This document shows positions 25,373-34,792 of a DNA stretch of 64,000 nt, piece after piece. The DNA is from JACJXF01 sp038316435 (GTDB lineage Bacteria > Bacteroidota > Bacteroidia > Bacteroidales > GCA-2748055): assembly GCA_038316435.1 (NCBI GenBank), contig JBBQAQ010000009.1, forward strand, positions 1-64,000. Reading direction: 5' to 3'. The notes under the pieces were generated by a model. It searched no databases. It was not told the DNA's origin and saw only the letters and a program-made list of their open reading frames with translations. The translations under genes were made by a program, and so were the position numbers. Each line of letters starts with the position of its first letter. Positions within the stretch are counted from its first letter, which is position 1.

Positions 25373-25407
25373 CGAAGTGCCCGCAGTTTAAAACTACAGG
25401 CACTTCG
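25373..25407. repeat. Imperfect hairpin 3' of the DUF6588 gene
   Basis: CGAAGTGCC and GGCACTTCG pair across an imperfect CAGTTT/AAACTA inner stem. It lies 35 bp beyond the stop at 25442. No T-run follows the hairpin on either strand, so terminator function is uncertain. Confidence 0.5.
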
Positions 25408-25441
25408 AAATTAAAAAAACTAATATATACAATCAAAAAAA

Positions 25442-26554
25442 CTATCTGAAGGAAATTCCTAAACCAGTTGTAAATACTGAATAATTAGCTTTCGTATAGT
25501 CGAAATGGATAGTGAGAACACCAAGTTTAAGGCGGAAACCGGCATTAAGCCTTAAGTCTTTGTTATTTTGCATCCTAAACTGCAAAGGATCCTTAAGTAC
25601 ACCTGCATCAGTTACAACAGCTTTGCCCATATTTGGACCTGAAGTAGCTATACTAGGAAAAGGATAATAGCCATTCAGTCCAAGATCAACGTTTGAACTT
25701 GCATATCCAATTGCCTGATAAAAAGAAATAATTGGCAATGTCTCAGATACTATAAGATTTATAGTCCAAGAAGAGGCAACCATCTCAAGTTTTTGATTAT
25801 CGAAAATTCTGGAATTCATTGGATCAGTTTCGTCTATAACCGGAGCTGCTGCATTGCTAAGACTAGCAGGATCATAGTTTATATTGGCAAAAGTAGTTAG
25901 CTTAGTATATCCACCTTGTGCAGTGATATCAAGTACAGGGAGTCTTTTTAATGCAGGGATATGTTGTAAAATGCTATGTCGTCCTCCAACACCCCAAAGT
26001 CCAATATTTCCAGCATTTCCAAGTGGAAGAGATGGAAGGTAACGAACTGAAACATCGGTTCCGAAGGGAAGCCCAATGGTTAACTGAGCCATTGGCAAGG
26101 GAATCATATTTACACCGGTACCTTTTGGAAGGGTATATTCAGCCACTTTTATATTTGTATAAGGTGCAGGTCCAAAATATTGAAGTGTAGGGGGAGCTTC
26201 GGAGCGTTTTCCTGCGATTGTTGGACTCATTGGTCCTCCTGAAATAACTGTACCTGGGCTAAGCGAAAGTTTTGAAACGTCAAATGAACGAGCAGCTGGA
26301 GGAGCCCATGCAGTATTGACAGTAATTGTTAAATCAAATCCACCGAGTTTGTGGACTTTTCCGCTGTTGTACCAACCTGCATTAAGGTCAGCACCAAGAA
26401 TGTTGGCATATGGAGTCAGATACTCCTGGAATAGAGCCTGAGCATCTGCCGGTCCACCTTTCAAAAAGCTAACATCCGATAATTGGGAATATAATGCAGA
26501 CTGCATTCCTAACGCAATTACCAGACTGAGAAATACTATACGTAAATTTTTCAT
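25442..26554 (-). CDS. DUF6588-family outer-membrane protein
   Basis: A 370-residue secreted protein with a signal peptide (residues 1-23, ALYSQL). SFLKGGPADAQALFQEYLTPYANILGADLNAGWYNSGK is the family N-terminus and is typical of DUF6588, a Bacteroidota outer-membrane beta-protein family. The C-terminal half alternates strands (IGYASSNVDLGLNGYYPFP, LRLNAGFRLKLGVLTIHFDY) and ends in an aromatic-rich final strand GLGISFR. A barrel in the outer membrane is likely. Its physiological role is not known, and no operon partner is evident. Confidence 0.8.
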   Translation of the reverse strand: MKNLRIVFLSLVIALGMQSALYSQLSDVSFLKGGPADAQALFQEYLTPYANILGADLNAGWYNSGKVHKLGGFDLTITVNTAWAPPAARSFDVSKLSLSPGTVISGGPMSPTIAGKRSEAPPTLQYFGPAPYTNIKVAEYTLPKGTGVNMIPLPMAQLTIGLPFGTDVSVRYLPSLPLGNAGNIGLWGVGGRHSILQHIPALKRLPVLDITAQGGYTKLTTFANINYDPASLSNAAAPVIDETDPMNSRIFDNQKLEMVASSWTINLIVSETLPIISFYQAIGYASSNVDLGLNGYYPFPSIATSGPNMGKAVVTDAGVLKDPLQFRMQNNKDLRLNAGFRLKLGVLTIHFDYTKANYSVFTTGLGISFR

Positions 26555-26786
26555 TTTATAAAGTTTAGGATTTAATGGTTACTAATATACAACTTTTTAC
26601 TTTTAATTAGCAAAATGATGTTTAATCAATTTTATACACTATAGACAATCGGGGAGCGGTTTTTGTTGCATAAATATTCTGCTAATTGGAAAATTTCACA
26701 ATAATACCTTCCGATTCTAATTTACATGCTATAATTTAACTTTTGGCCAATTTACAAATTCAATATGAAACCTTAACTTTTTCGAT

Positions 26787-26794
26787 TAATTTTG
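26787..26794 (+). promoter_or_regulatory. -7 box upstream of rarA
   Basis: TAATTTTG fits TAnnTTTG and lies 22 bp before the ATG at 26817. A clear -33 element is not seen. Confidence 0.4.
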
Positions 26795-26816
26795 ATGTCA
26801 GGATAAACAAATTTAA

Positions 26817-28112
26817 ATGACCCCAAACCAGCCCTTAGCAGATAGAATGCGTCCCGGAACTCTTGATGAATACGCAGGACAAATTCATCTTGTTGGAAAA
26901 GACGGGGTCATCCGCCGTATGATTGAAAGTGGTAATGTATCCTCATTTATTCTTTGGGGTCCGCCGGGAGTGGGGAAAACAACTCTCGCAAAAGTAATTT
27001 CGCATTTGCTTGAACGTCCATTTTACACTTTAAGCGCTGTAACTTCCGGTGTTAAAGATGTCAGAGAAACCATTGAAAAAGCCAAACAAACTCGTTTCTT
27101 TGGCCAACCATCCCCTATCCTTTTTATTGACGAAATTCATCGTTTCAATAAATCACAACAGGATTCCCTTCTTGGTGCTGTTGAACAAGGTATTATTACG
27201 CTAATTGGCGCAACTACTGAGAATCCTTCATTTGAAGTAATCTCCCCTCTCCTTTCACGCTGTCAGGTTTATGTTTTAAAGGGATTAGAAAGAAGTGAAC
27301 TCGAAGGCCTTATCGAAACCGCACTCAAAACTGATGTTTACCTGAAAAAACTGAAAATTGAAATTATTGAAAATGAAGCATTACTTCAATATTCAGGGGG
27401 AGACGCAAGAAAACTTTATAATGCTCTTGAGCTTGTTGTGAATGCAAGTATGGGAGAAACCTCAACCGATAATGGTAAAATACTGATCACCAACGATATC
27501 GTAAAAAAGATTATTCAAGAGAATATGGCTATTTACGATAAAAATGGAGAAATGCATTATGACACGATTTCTGCATTTATAAAAACAGTCAGAGGAAGTG
27601 ATCCTGATGCTGCGGTATATTGGCTTGCAAGAATGCTTGAAGGTGGTGAAGATATAAAATTTATTGCCCGTAGATTACTGATTCTTGCAGCCGAAGATAT
27701 AGGTCTCGCAAATCCAAATGCATTGCTAATTGCCAATAATTGTTTTCAGGCAATACATATTATTGGCATGCCGGAAGCAAGGATTATTTTGTCTGAGGCA
27801 ACAATTTACCTGGCAGCATCCCCAAAGTCGAATTCGGCTTATCAGGCAATTGACGGAGCCCTTGCAGAGGTTAGAAAATCTGGCAATCTATCTGTCCCTC
27901 TACATCTCAGAAATGCTCCAACCAAATTAATGAAAGATTTAGGTTACGGAAATGATTATAAATATGCTCATTCTTATGATGAACATTTTATTGATGAGAA
28001 CTATTTCCCCAAAGAGCTTAAAAACAGTAGCTTTTATTCACCCGGTGAAAATCCAAGGGAAAAGGAAATGAAAGAAAGGTTAGGCCGACTTTGGAAAGAC
28101 AGATTTAAATAG
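26817..28112 (+). CDS. rarA: Replication-associated recombination protein A (AAA+ ATPase)
   Basis: 431 residues, the normal length of RarA/MgsA. RPGTLDEYAGQIHLVG is the N-terminal signature. Walker A is GPPGVGKTT (residues of about 45-53) and Walker B is FIDEIHRFNKSQQDSLL. ISALIGATTENPSFEV-type sensor 1 is seen as LIGATTENPSFEV. The C-terminal tetramerisation region contains SDPDAAVYWLARMLEGGED. It acts at stalled replication forks with the beta clamp and SSB. It probably starts its own transcript; kdsA follows after 80 bp. Confidence 0.96.
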   Translation: MTPNQPLADRMRPGTLDEYAGQIHLVGKDGVIRRMIESGNVSSFILWGPPGVGKTTLAKVISHLLERPFYTLSAVTSGVKDVRETIEKAKQTRFFGQPSPILFIDEIHRFNKSQQDSLLGAVEQGIITLIGATTENPSFEVISPLLSRCQVYVLKGLERSELEGLIETALKTDVYLKKLKIEIIENEALLQYSGGDARKLYNALELVVNASMGETSTDNGKILITNDIVKKIIQENMAIYDKNGEMHYDTISAFIKTVRGSDPDAAVYWLARMLEGGEDIKFIARRLLILAAEDIGLANPNALLIANNCFQAIHIIGMPEARIILSEATIYLAASPKSNSAYQAIDGALAEVRKSGNLSVPLHLRNAPTKLMKDLGYGNDYKYAHSYDEHFIDENYFPKELKNSSFYSPGENPREKEMKERLGRLWKDRFK

Positions 28113-28192
28113 AAATGCGGTTTAATTTGTACTTTGTATGCTCATAAAACACGAATCTTGAAATAAAAGAACAAAAAATATAATTCTTAACT

Positions 28193-29020
28193 ATGAATCC
28201 AATTTCTTCAGTCCCGGGAATTAAACATACTGAAAGTGGCAACTTCTTTCTACTATCCGGCCCTTGCGCCATTGAAGGTCGGGATATAGCCATGTCAATC
28301 GCTGAAACCATTGTGAAAATTACCGATAAATATAAAATACCATATGTATTTAAAGGAAGCTACCGAAAGGCAAACCGCTCCAGAATAGATTCTTTTGCAG
28401 GGATTGGTGATGAAAAAGCTCTGAAAATTCTGGCTGAGGTCAGCCAAACTTTCAACATTCCGGTAATTACTGATATTCATTCTGCTGATGAAGCTGATAT
28501 GGCTGCAGAATATGTTGATATACTTCAGATTCCTGCATTCTTATGCCGTCAAACAGATTTGCTGGTTGCCGCTGCAAAAACTGGTAAATGGGTGAATGTT
28601 AAAAAAGGACAATTTGTTTCACCTTCATCGATGATTTTCGCTATAAACAAAATAATAGATTCTGGTAATGAGCGTGTTATGCTAACCGATCGCGGCACTA
28701 TGTTCGGCTATCAGGATATTGTTGTCGATTACCGGGGAATTGTTGAGATGAAAAAATTCGGCAAGCCGGTTGTTTTGGATATCACTCACTCCTTGCAGCA
28801 ACCGAACCAATCTTCAGGAATTACAGGCGGAAAACCAGAGCTTATCGAGACCATTGCCCGTGCAGGTATTGTAACTGGTGTTGATGGCCTCTTCTTGGAA
28901 ACTCATCCTGATCCTGCAAATGCCAAATCAGATGGTGCCAATATGCTTGATCTGAAAAATCTTGATAAACTTTTATTTAATCTTACGAAAATCAGAGAAA
29001 CTGTTTTAACTTTAAAATAA
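28193..29020 (+). CDS. kdsA: 3-deoxy-8-phosphooctulonate synthase
   Basis: A 275-residue enzyme that condenses phosphoenolpyruvate with D-arabinose 5-phosphate to KDO 8-phosphate for lipopolysaccharide. LLSGPCAIEGRDIAMSIAE, VFKGSYRKANRSR and TDRGTMFGYQD carry the substrate-binding residues, and VVLDITHSLQQP and GLFLETHPDPANAKSDG the C-terminal metal and loop residues. Its presence shows a KDO-containing Gram-negative outer membrane. It is followed 5 bp later by a DUF5808-type small gene. Confidence 0.96.
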   Translation: MNPISSVPGIKHTESGNFFLLSGPCAIEGRDIAMSIAETIVKITDKYKIPYVFKGSYRKANRSRIDSFAGIGDEKALKILAEVSQTFNIPVITDIHSADEADMAAEYVDILQIPAFLCRQTDLLVAAAKTGKWVNVKKGQFVSPSSMIFAINKIIDSGNERVMLTDRGTMFGYQDIVVDYRGIVEMKKFGKPVVLDITHSLQQPNQSSGITGGKPELIETIARAGIVTGVDGLFLETHPDPANAKSDGANMLDLKNLDKLLFNLTKIRETVLTLK

Positions 29021-29025
29021 AAACA

Positions 29026-29241
29026 ATGAAAAAGGAATTTGAAAGGGAGATCCTTGATACAATGAGCAAAGATCCTGGAAATTGGAAAGGTGCTTTTTAT
29101 TTTAATAAGAAAGACTCAAGAATTTTGGTTCCTAAACTCATTCCTTCCATGGGATATACATTAAATTTTGCGCACCCGGTTTCATATATTGGATTAATTT
29201 CGATTCTGCTTATTGTTATAATTTCAGCTTTTATAAACTAA
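29026..29241 (+). CDS. DUF5808-like small membrane protein
   Basis: 71 residues. DPGNWKGAFYFNKKDSRILVPK followed by MGYTLNFAHPVSY matches the DUF5808 pattern (NWK, FYxNxxDxRxxVPK, GxTxNFA). A single C-terminal helix (YIGLISILLIVIISAFI) anchors it. It starts 5 bp after kdsA, so it is probably co-transcribed. Its function is unknown. Confidence 0.75.
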   Translation: MKKEFEREILDTMSKDPGNWKGAFYFNKKDSRILVPKLIPSMGYTLNFAHPVSYIGLISILLIVIISAFIN

Positions 29242-29298
29242 AATTTGTTTATTTTCCTTCAAACCAAAATCAATATTCACAATCAATTATTTTCTCAC

Positions 29299-30024
29299 AT
29301 GAAAAAACTACTCATTATTTTGTCTGTATTTATACTTTCATCTGGTATTTCAGGCAACGCACAATCGGTCAAATCCATTTTAAAAAAGCATTATGCTGCC
29401 ATCGGGCAATCACGGATTAATCAAGCAGAAGGAGCTGTCATGAAGGGAGTTATTAACCAGATGGGCATGGAATTACCCTTTGCAATGTATTACAAAAAAA
29501 CAGGAAAAGTAAGATTCGAGGCCTCATTTCAGGAAATGAAAATTATTCAGGCATATGACGGTAAAATTGGTTGGATGATCAACCCTATGTCAGGCCCATC
29601 ACCTTCAGATATGGGTGTAAGCGAAACCAAAGCGGTTAAGGATATGGGCGAATTTGAAGGTCGTCTTTACAATTGGAAGAAAAAGAATTATAAAGTGACT
29701 TACGAAGGCGATGAAGATTATAATGGTGTAAAAGTCCACAAGATCAAATTAGTTACATCTGATGAAGTTACAGAAGTTTATTACATTAATTCTAATAGCT
29801 TCCTTGTAGAAAAGATTGATTCAAAAGCCAAAATGCAAGGTCTGAATGTTGAATCAACTAAAACAGTTTCTGATTACAGGACCATTGATGGTTCGCTCAT
29901 GCCTTTCAAAATGGAAATTTCCATGGATGGCCAATCAAATGTTGTGATGGATATTACAAGTTTTGAATTTAAAAAAGCATCTGAAATTGAAGATTCTTTA
30001 TTTACAAAACCTGTTACTCAATAA
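29299..30024 (+). CDS. LolA-like outer-membrane lipoprotein-sorting protein
   Basis: 241 residues after a signal peptide (MKKLLIILSVFILSS, cleavage near GNAQS). The mature part shows the LolA/LppX incomplete barrel: MKGVINQMGMELPFAMYYKKTGKVRFEASF, KIGWMINPM, YEGDEDYNGVKVHKIKL and YYINSNSFLVEKID. Proteins of this fold carry lipids or lipoproteins across the periplasm. I start at 29299 because the frame opening at 29245 adds 18 residues before a good signal. This may not be the housekeeping LolA, since the residues differ from canonical LolA. Confidence 0.82.
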   Translation: MKKLLIILSVFILSSGISGNAQSVKSILKKHYAAIGQSRINQAEGAVMKGVINQMGMELPFAMYYKKTGKVRFEASFQEMKIIQAYDGKIGWMINPMSGPSPSDMGVSETKAVKDMGEFEGRLYNWKKKNYKVTYEGDEDYNGVKVHKIKLVTSDEVTEVYYINSNSFLVEKIDSKAKMQGLNVESTKTVSDYRTIDGSLMPFKMEISMDGQSNVVMDITSFEFKKASEIEDSLFTKPVTQ

Positions 30025-30054
30025 GTATTTTAATTTTACTTTTATTTCAATGAA

Positions 30055-30180
30055 TTGCCCCGAGGCCGAGCCATCGAGGCATCAAAAGGAGGAATCAAAC
30101 CCGTCATGTTTAATGTCGCCAAAAACAAAAAATCAGCGTTTCTAACTTGTTTTTTTTTGAAAATCGCCAACTATTTTTGA
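30055..30180 (+). mobile_element. Transposase C-terminal tail remnant, copy 2
   Basis: An open 41-codon tail (PRGRAIEASKGGIKPVMF, then KNKKSAFLTCFFLKIANYF, stop at 30178-30180) follows directly on the LolA-like gene. Its last 25 codons match the degraded copy at 21143-21235. No catalytic domain or inverted repeat is visible. The IS family is not identified. Confidence 0.55.
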
Positions 30181-30210
30181 CCACATACCCAATTAGTTGG
30201 AGTAAATACA

Positions 30211-30239
30211 GAAGAGGGAGTCAGTCTGACTCCCTCTTC
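30211..30239. terminator. Strong terminator of rnpB
   Basis: Perfect 13-bp stem GAAGAGGGAGTCA/TGACTCCCTCTTC with a 3-nt loop, located just beyond the 3' end of the minus-strand RNase P RNA. A short T-rich stretch follows on the minus strand. Confidence 0.85.
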
Positions 30240-30248
30240 AATTATATC

Positions 30249-30619
30249 GCAGCTGGTCTGTAAGCCAGGTTCTGTATCCCGCCAGACGGGACTTCTATCA
30301 TTTATCTAAGCGACCTACCCTCCGGGGTTATTTGTTAACTCTTGCAAAAGCTCAAGCTAACAAAGAAAAAGCGAGCAACTTCCATTGCCCGGTATATTTG
30401 GTCTTGCAACCCGCAAGCTGAACGGCTGCGAATGTCACCATTCGCACCGGTAGGCTCTTACCCTGCCTTTTCACCCTTTCCGCATAAAGCGGTGGTTATT
30501 TTCTGTTCCAGTACTATACCCTCACGGATATCTGCGCTTTCGGCAGTACGGTGCTCTGCGTTGCCCGGACTTTCCTCCCCTCGTGAAACACGAGAAGCGA
30601 TAGAACGACCTGCTGTTAG
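30249..30619 (-). ncRNA. rnpB: RNase P RNA (bacterial class A)
   Basis: On the minus strand the RNA begins near GCTAACAGCAGGTCGTTC and soon reads GAGGGGAGGAAAGTCCGGGC, the universally conserved CR-I region. It ends with GACGGGATACAGAACCTGG and CTTACAGACCAGCTGC, the 3' P4/P1 strand. The length of about 370 nt fits. A strong terminator follows. Ends are placed by helix P1 pairing and are good to a few bases. Confidence 0.95.
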
Positions 30620-30637
30620 CGCAAAGATAAAGAAAAC

Positions 30638-31672
30638 TTATGGGATGAGCACCATAGTTGCTCCATAGCCATATTCCTTGAAACTTGCATCCTGATACTG
30701 AAGATCAGGGTATTTTTCATCAAGTGCTTTCCGCAAGCTAAATTTCAGTTTCCCGTTTCCTACTCCGTGAATAAATACAATTCGTCTTGTTTTATGTATT
30801 ACAGCAGTATCCAATGAAACTTTAAACCTTGCCATCTGCATTTCAATGATTTCTCCATTGCTAAGCCCTGAAAAGTCTTCTGTTATCGCTTCAATATGCA
30901 AATCAACTTCTTCAGGTTCATTTTTTGCTTTCTTAATTTCGCGGGATAAAGGTTCCGGCTTTTTTCCTTCAAATTTCTCTTTTAAAAGACTTGTTAAATC
31001 AGTTCCTACCGAATTTGAAAATCTATTCTTCTTATTAAAATTAAAGACGCTGAATACGAGAGCTTTATGTTCAAAATAATCGTTTTCAACCAGTACTTTA
31101 CCCGAGTATATTTCAGATGGATTTACATAAACCGACAAAACAATTGGCTCCTTCAACTGATAAAAATCCTCCTTAAATAACAAAACCTGTATATCAAACC
31201 GAATGAGATTATTTAAATTATCAGGGAGGAACTTTCGCATTTTCACCTGTGTACGCGAATCCATGGATCCCTGATCAAATAAAAGTGCCTCTTCACCGTG
31301 TCTGGATATTACATAATGAATATTGTAGGAAGAGTTATTGATCATGTAGGCAAACAAATCAGAACTTTGCGGCTTTGGGAATATTGCAAAACAAAGCTCT
31401 TCATCAGTGCTTGGAACTTTTTCAACTTTAGGGACTGTACTTTTTTTCGGGGGAAATACAAATTCCGGCTTTGAATCCGGTTTTTGCTGAGTCTCAGTGT
31501 CCTTATGCGGCATAAAATTTCCAGAATCAATGACCAGCTGAGCAATCAATACAGGTATTTCAAAACCATCCGAAGTTCTTACCATCACCTTTGTTTTATC
31601 CAGAAAGGAAGTCACAATTCCACCCCCAACATCATTCAGAAACTTAACCTTATCACCTGTCTTTAAAATCAT
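30638..31672 (-). CDS. DUF2027 and Smr-domain protein
   Basis: A 344-residue protein. The N-terminal MILKTGDKVKFLNDVGGGIVTSF is a KOW/SH3-like barrel, residues of about 85-230 form the DUF2027 beta domain, and the C-terminus is an Smr domain: EVDLHIEAI, then RIVFIHGVGNGKLKFSLRKAL, then YGYGATMVLI. Smr domains are DNA- or RNA-nicking nucleases; the DUF2027-Smr architecture is restricted to Bacteroidota. It lies just upstream of rnpB on the same strand (18 bp). A link to ribosome rescue or recombination is possible but unproven. Confidence 0.9.
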   Translation of the reverse strand: MILKTGDKVKFLNDVGGGIVTSFLDKTKVMVRTSDGFEIPVLIAQLVIDSGNFMPHKDTETQQKPDSKPEFVFPPKKSTVPKVEKVPSTDEELCFAIFPKPQSSDLFAYMINNSSYNIHYVISRHGEEALLFDQGSMDSRTQVKMRKFLPDNLNNLIRFDIQVLLFKEDFYQLKEPIVLSVYVNPSEIYSGKVLVENDYFEHKALVFSVFNFNKKNRFSNSVGTDLTSLLKEKFEGKKPEPLSREIKKAKNEPEEVDLHIEAITEDFSGLSNGEIIEMQMARFKVSLDTAVIHKTRRIVFIHGVGNGKLKFSLRKALDEKYPDLQYQDASFKEYGYGATMVLIP

Positions 31673-31697
31673 TTCGTAGTATTTTGGGCAAATTTAG

Positions 31698-31705
31698 TAT
31701 TTTTG
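31698..31705 (+). promoter_or_regulatory. -7 box upstream of queA
   Basis: TATTTTTG fits TAnnTTTG, 77 bp before the ATG at 31783. It lies between divergent genes; a -33 element is not clear. Confidence 0.35.
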
Positions 31706-31782
31706 CACTGCCTTTTCGGAAAAATATTAATTGATTCAAATAGATTCATACAACATTTGCGAAATGGAATTGATTTTACAGA

Positions 31783-33006
31783 ATGAAAATACCTTCCTAC
31801 ATAAACATTCAGGATTTTAACTATACTCTTCCTGAGGAAAAAATTGCCAGATATCCATTAGAATCAAGAGATTCTTCAAAATTACTTTATTTTAAGGATG
31901 GGATAATTGAAAACCGCCAGTTCACGGAATTACCAGATTTATTGACGGAACAATATCATCTGATTTTTAATGACACAAAAGTAATTCAGGCAAGATTACT
32001 TTTTAAAAAACAAACAGGAGCCATCATTGAGATATTTTTGCTGGAGCCCTTCCTTCCCTCTGAATATCAGTTAGCATTTGGCTCAAACCATGAATGTGTG
32101 TGGAAATGTTTAATTGGAAATGCAAAAAAATGCAAAAATGAAGTTCTTCAACTTGAGATTTCTATTGGAGATCAAAGCACCACTCTTAATGCTGAACATT
32201 TCAAAACCGAAGGAACCTACTTTCTTATCAGGTTTTTCTGGAACAACGATAAATTGTGTCTTTCAGATATTATAGAAAGTGCAGGAAGCACCCCTATCCC
32301 GCCTTACCTGAATAGAAAAGCTGAAGACTCCGACAGTATTAGGTATCAGACAGTTTATTCTGTTAATGAAGGTTCTGTTGCTGCACCTACAGCCGGACTT
32401 CATTTTACAGATGACATTATGGAATTACTCGAGAATAAATCAATCTCTCAAACAAAGTTAACCCTGCATGTTGGCGCCGGAACATTCGTGCCTGTAAAGG
32501 CCGAAAATGCTCGTGATCATGTGATGCACGCTGAACATATTTACATCAACAGAAAAAGTATCGAAAGTCTGTTTAAGTCGGAAAAGAAATTCATTGCCGT
32601 TGGAACAACCAGCGTACGGACACTTGAGAGTTTGTACCATATTGCTGTCAGGATAAAAAATGGTATTGATATTAGAAATGAATTGTCGCTTGAACAGTGG
32701 GATGCATACAACACTGCTTCATCTCTTAGCAGGAAAGAATGCTTTGAAAGTATCTTGTTTTATATGGATGAACTTAAAACCGATACTTTTAAAATGTCAA
32801 CGAGAATTATGATTACACCGGAATACAAATTCAGAATGGTTGATGGGATAATCACCAATTTTCATCAGCCAGCCAGCACTCTGCTTCTGCTTATTTCAGC
32901 CTATATCGGTGATGACTGGAAAAAAGTTTATAATCATGCACTTCAAAATAATTACAGATTTCTTAGTTATGGGGATAGTTCGCTTTTAATGATAACAAAG
33001 AAATAA
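31783..33006 (+). CDS. queA: S-adenosylmethionine:tRNA ribosyltransferase-isomerase
   Basis: A 407-residue QueA that transfers the ribosyl moiety of SAM to 7-aminomethyl-7-deazaguanine in tRNA, making epoxyqueuosine. YTLPEEKIARYPLESRDSSKLL, TEQYHLIFNDTKVIQARL, RYQTVYSVNEGSVAAPTAGLHFT, LHVGAGTFVPVKA, and VGTTSVRTLES followed by FHQPASTLLLLISA are family blocks. The protein is about 60 residues longer than E. coli QueA, as is usual in Bacteroidota. Confidence 0.95.
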   Translation: MKIPSYINIQDFNYTLPEEKIARYPLESRDSSKLLYFKDGIIENRQFTELPDLLTEQYHLIFNDTKVIQARLLFKKQTGAIIEIFLLEPFLPSEYQLAFGSNHECVWKCLIGNAKKCKNEVLQLEISIGDQSTTLNAEHFKTEGTYFLIRFFWNNDKLCLSDIIESAGSTPIPPYLNRKAEDSDSIRYQTVYSVNEGSVAAPTAGLHFTDDIMELLENKSISQTKLTLHVGAGTFVPVKAENARDHVMHAEHIYINRKSIESLFKSEKKFIAVGTTSVRTLESLYHIAVRIKNGIDIRNELSLEQWDAYNTASSLSRKECFESILFYMDELKTDTFKMSTRIMITPEYKFRMVDGIITNFHQPASTLLLLISAYIGDDWKKVYNHALQNNYRFLSYGDSSLLMITKK

Positions 33007-33060
33007 AGGCTTTAGACCTGATTTTTCACATCATTTCCAAACGAAGAAACACTCATGCAA

Positions 33061-34095
33061 TCATTTATTTTTTAGAAGCTCTTTTAGTCTGTTTACAAAA
33101 TTATTTACATCTTCTTCGGTTGTGTCGAAGGATGCCATCCATCGGTATTCAGACCGACCTTCGTCCCAGGAATAAAAGAAATATTCACTCTGCAGATCAG
33201 AAACAATCCTTTCAGGAAGAATAACGAATACGCCATTTGCCTGAACTTCCTGAGTTATTGATATTTCTTTTATGTCCTTAACTCTCTGAAAAAGTAAATT
33301 TGCCATTTTATTTGCCTGAGTGGCGTTGGATTTCCAAAGGTCATTATCAAGAAAAGCATTAAACTGAGCAGAAATATACCTCATTTTAGAGGCGAGTTGC
33401 ATTCCTTGTTTACGATTATATTTAAAATCATCGGCCATTTCTGAATCAAAGAAAATGACTGCTTCGCCATACATCATTCCATTTTTTGTTCCTCCAAATG
33501 AAAGAACATCAACACCAGTATTGGTAGTAAAATCTGCGAAACCCATTTCGAGAGATACAGCGGCATTGCTAATTCTTGCCCCATCCATATGTAATTTCAT
33601 ATCATGAGCATGAGCAAAATCAGCAAGTTCCTTAATTTCAGAAGGAGTATAAACGGTTCCCATTTCAGTTGTCTGTGAAATGGATATAATTTTAGGCTGA
33701 GAATGATGTTCAGATCCAAACCCGTGCATATATTTATTAATTCCCTCAATTTTTAATTTCCCATCGCTGCATGGCACAGTCAGGAGCTTGCAGCCGGTAT
33801 ATTTTTCCGGCGCTCCGCATTCGTCAACGTTAATGTGTGCTGTTTCAGCACAAATAATTGCATTGTAAGATTTAGTCAAAGAATTGAGTCCTAGCACATT
33901 TGCAGCTGTTCCATTAAAAACCAGAAATGCTGCGCTTTTTGGACCAAATATTTTTTGAAGACTCTGGATTGCACTACTAGTATAAGGATCATCACCGTAT
34001 GCTATGGAATGTCCAATATTAACATCATTAAGTGCTTTCATGATCAATGGATGTACTCCTGCATTATTGTCGCTTGCAAAACCTCTTTTTAGCAT
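33061..34095 (-). CDS. Low-specificity threonine aldolase (PLP-dependent)
   Basis: A 344-residue fold-type I PLP enzyme cleaving L-threonine or allo-threonine to glycine and acetaldehyde. FASDNNAGVHPLIMKALN, YGDDPYTSSAI, CAETAHINVDECGAPE and KLHMDGARISNAAVSL are typical. The Schiff-base lysine sits in VLSFGGTKNGMMYGEAV. The protein is near the LtaE/GLY1 length. A beta-eliminating lyase of related type cannot be excluded from sequence alone. Confidence 0.9.
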   Translation of the reverse strand: MLKRGFASDNNAGVHPLIMKALNDVNIGHSIAYGDDPYTSSAIQSLQKIFGPKSAAFLVFNGTAANVLGLNSLTKSYNAIICAETAHINVDECGAPEKYTGCKLLTVPCSDGKLKIEGINKYMHGFGSEHHSQPKIISISQTTEMGTVYTPSEIKELADFAHAHDMKLHMDGARISNAAVSLEMGFADFTTNTGVDVLSFGGTKNGMMYGEAVIFFDSEMADDFKYNRKQGMQLASKMRYISAQFNAFLDNDLWKSNATQANKMANLLFQRVKDIKEISITQEVQANGVFVILPERIVSDLQSEYFFYSWDEGRSEYRWMASFDTTEEDVNNFVNRLKELLKNK

Positions 34096-34283
34096 TATCG
34101 TATGGTATAAATTATATAACGGATTAAATATCTTTCTAATTATTTAAATATCAGCCTTTAAAAATTCTGGCGGTATTTAAAGCTTCGGAGACTTGCAGCA
34201 AAGAAGAATAGTAAATCACCTAAACTCAAAAACAAAACAAAAGTAGATATTTGACCATTTAAAACAAATTGGTACATTAGACT

Positions 34284-34291
34284 TATATTTG
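34284..34291 (+). promoter_or_regulatory. -7 box of the fRMsr-PAS operon
   Basis: TATATTTG fits TAnnTTTG, 30 bp before the ATG at 34322. The two genes downstream overlap, so it would drive both. Confidence 0.45.
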
Positions 34292-34321
34292 CATCCGGTA
34301 TTCAATTATTAATTTTTTGAA

Positions 34322-34792
34322 ATGGGAACTACAAAAAAAGCAGGCAGGTATAATAGGGTACATTCTCAAATAGAGGAATTACTTCATAAAACCGACGATC
34401 CTATTTCCAAAATGGCTACGATAAATGCGATTCTGCATCATAAAATGGATCATTTTTTCTGGACGGGTTTTTATTTAATTCATGACGGACAATTGCGGGT
34501 TGGACCCTATCAGGGACCTGTCGCTTGCCAGATTCTTGAAAAAAATAAAGGAGTTTGCTGGTCGGCAATTAATGGTGGTAAAACTATTATTGTCCCAGAT
34601 GTTGAGAAGTTTTCAGGGCATATTGCCTGCGATTCACGTTCCAAATCGGAAATAGCTATTCCAATAAAAGATGAAAAAGGAATGATTATCGGAGTATTGG
34701 ATGTTGATAGTCAGATTTCAAATAATTTTGATGATGAAGATGCTGCTTACCTCGAAAAAATAACTACACTAATTTTTAATCCCCAAATATGA
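34322..34792 (+). CDS. msrC: Free methionine-(R)-sulfoxide reductase (GAF fold)
   Basis: A 156-residue GAF-domain protein that reduces free methionine-R-sulfoxide. It retains the three family cysteines in ACQILEKNKGVCWSA (Cys80 and Cys91) and FSGHIACDSRSKSEI (Cys115), which act as catalytic and resolving thiols. FFWTGFYLIHDGQLRVGPYQGP lines the substrate cavity. Its stop overlaps the start of a PAS-domain gene (ATGA), suggesting that the redox enzyme and the sensor are made together. Confidence 0.9.
   Translation: MGTTKKAGRYNRVHSQIEELLHKTDDPISKMATINAILHHKMDHFFWTGFYLIHDGQLRVGPYQGPVACQILEKNKGVCWSAINGGKTIIVPDVEKFSGHIACDSRSKSEIAIPIKDEKGMIIGVLDVDSQISNNFDDEDAAYLEKITTLIFNPQI

Noticed and set aside
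25373..25407. Intrinsic terminator for the DUF6588 gene
   Set aside because: The hairpin is real but has no T-run after it on either strand, so it is listed as a hairpin only.
30342..30668. 108-codon plus-strand ORF
   Set aside because: It is antisense to RNase P RNA and arises from the structured RNA sequence.
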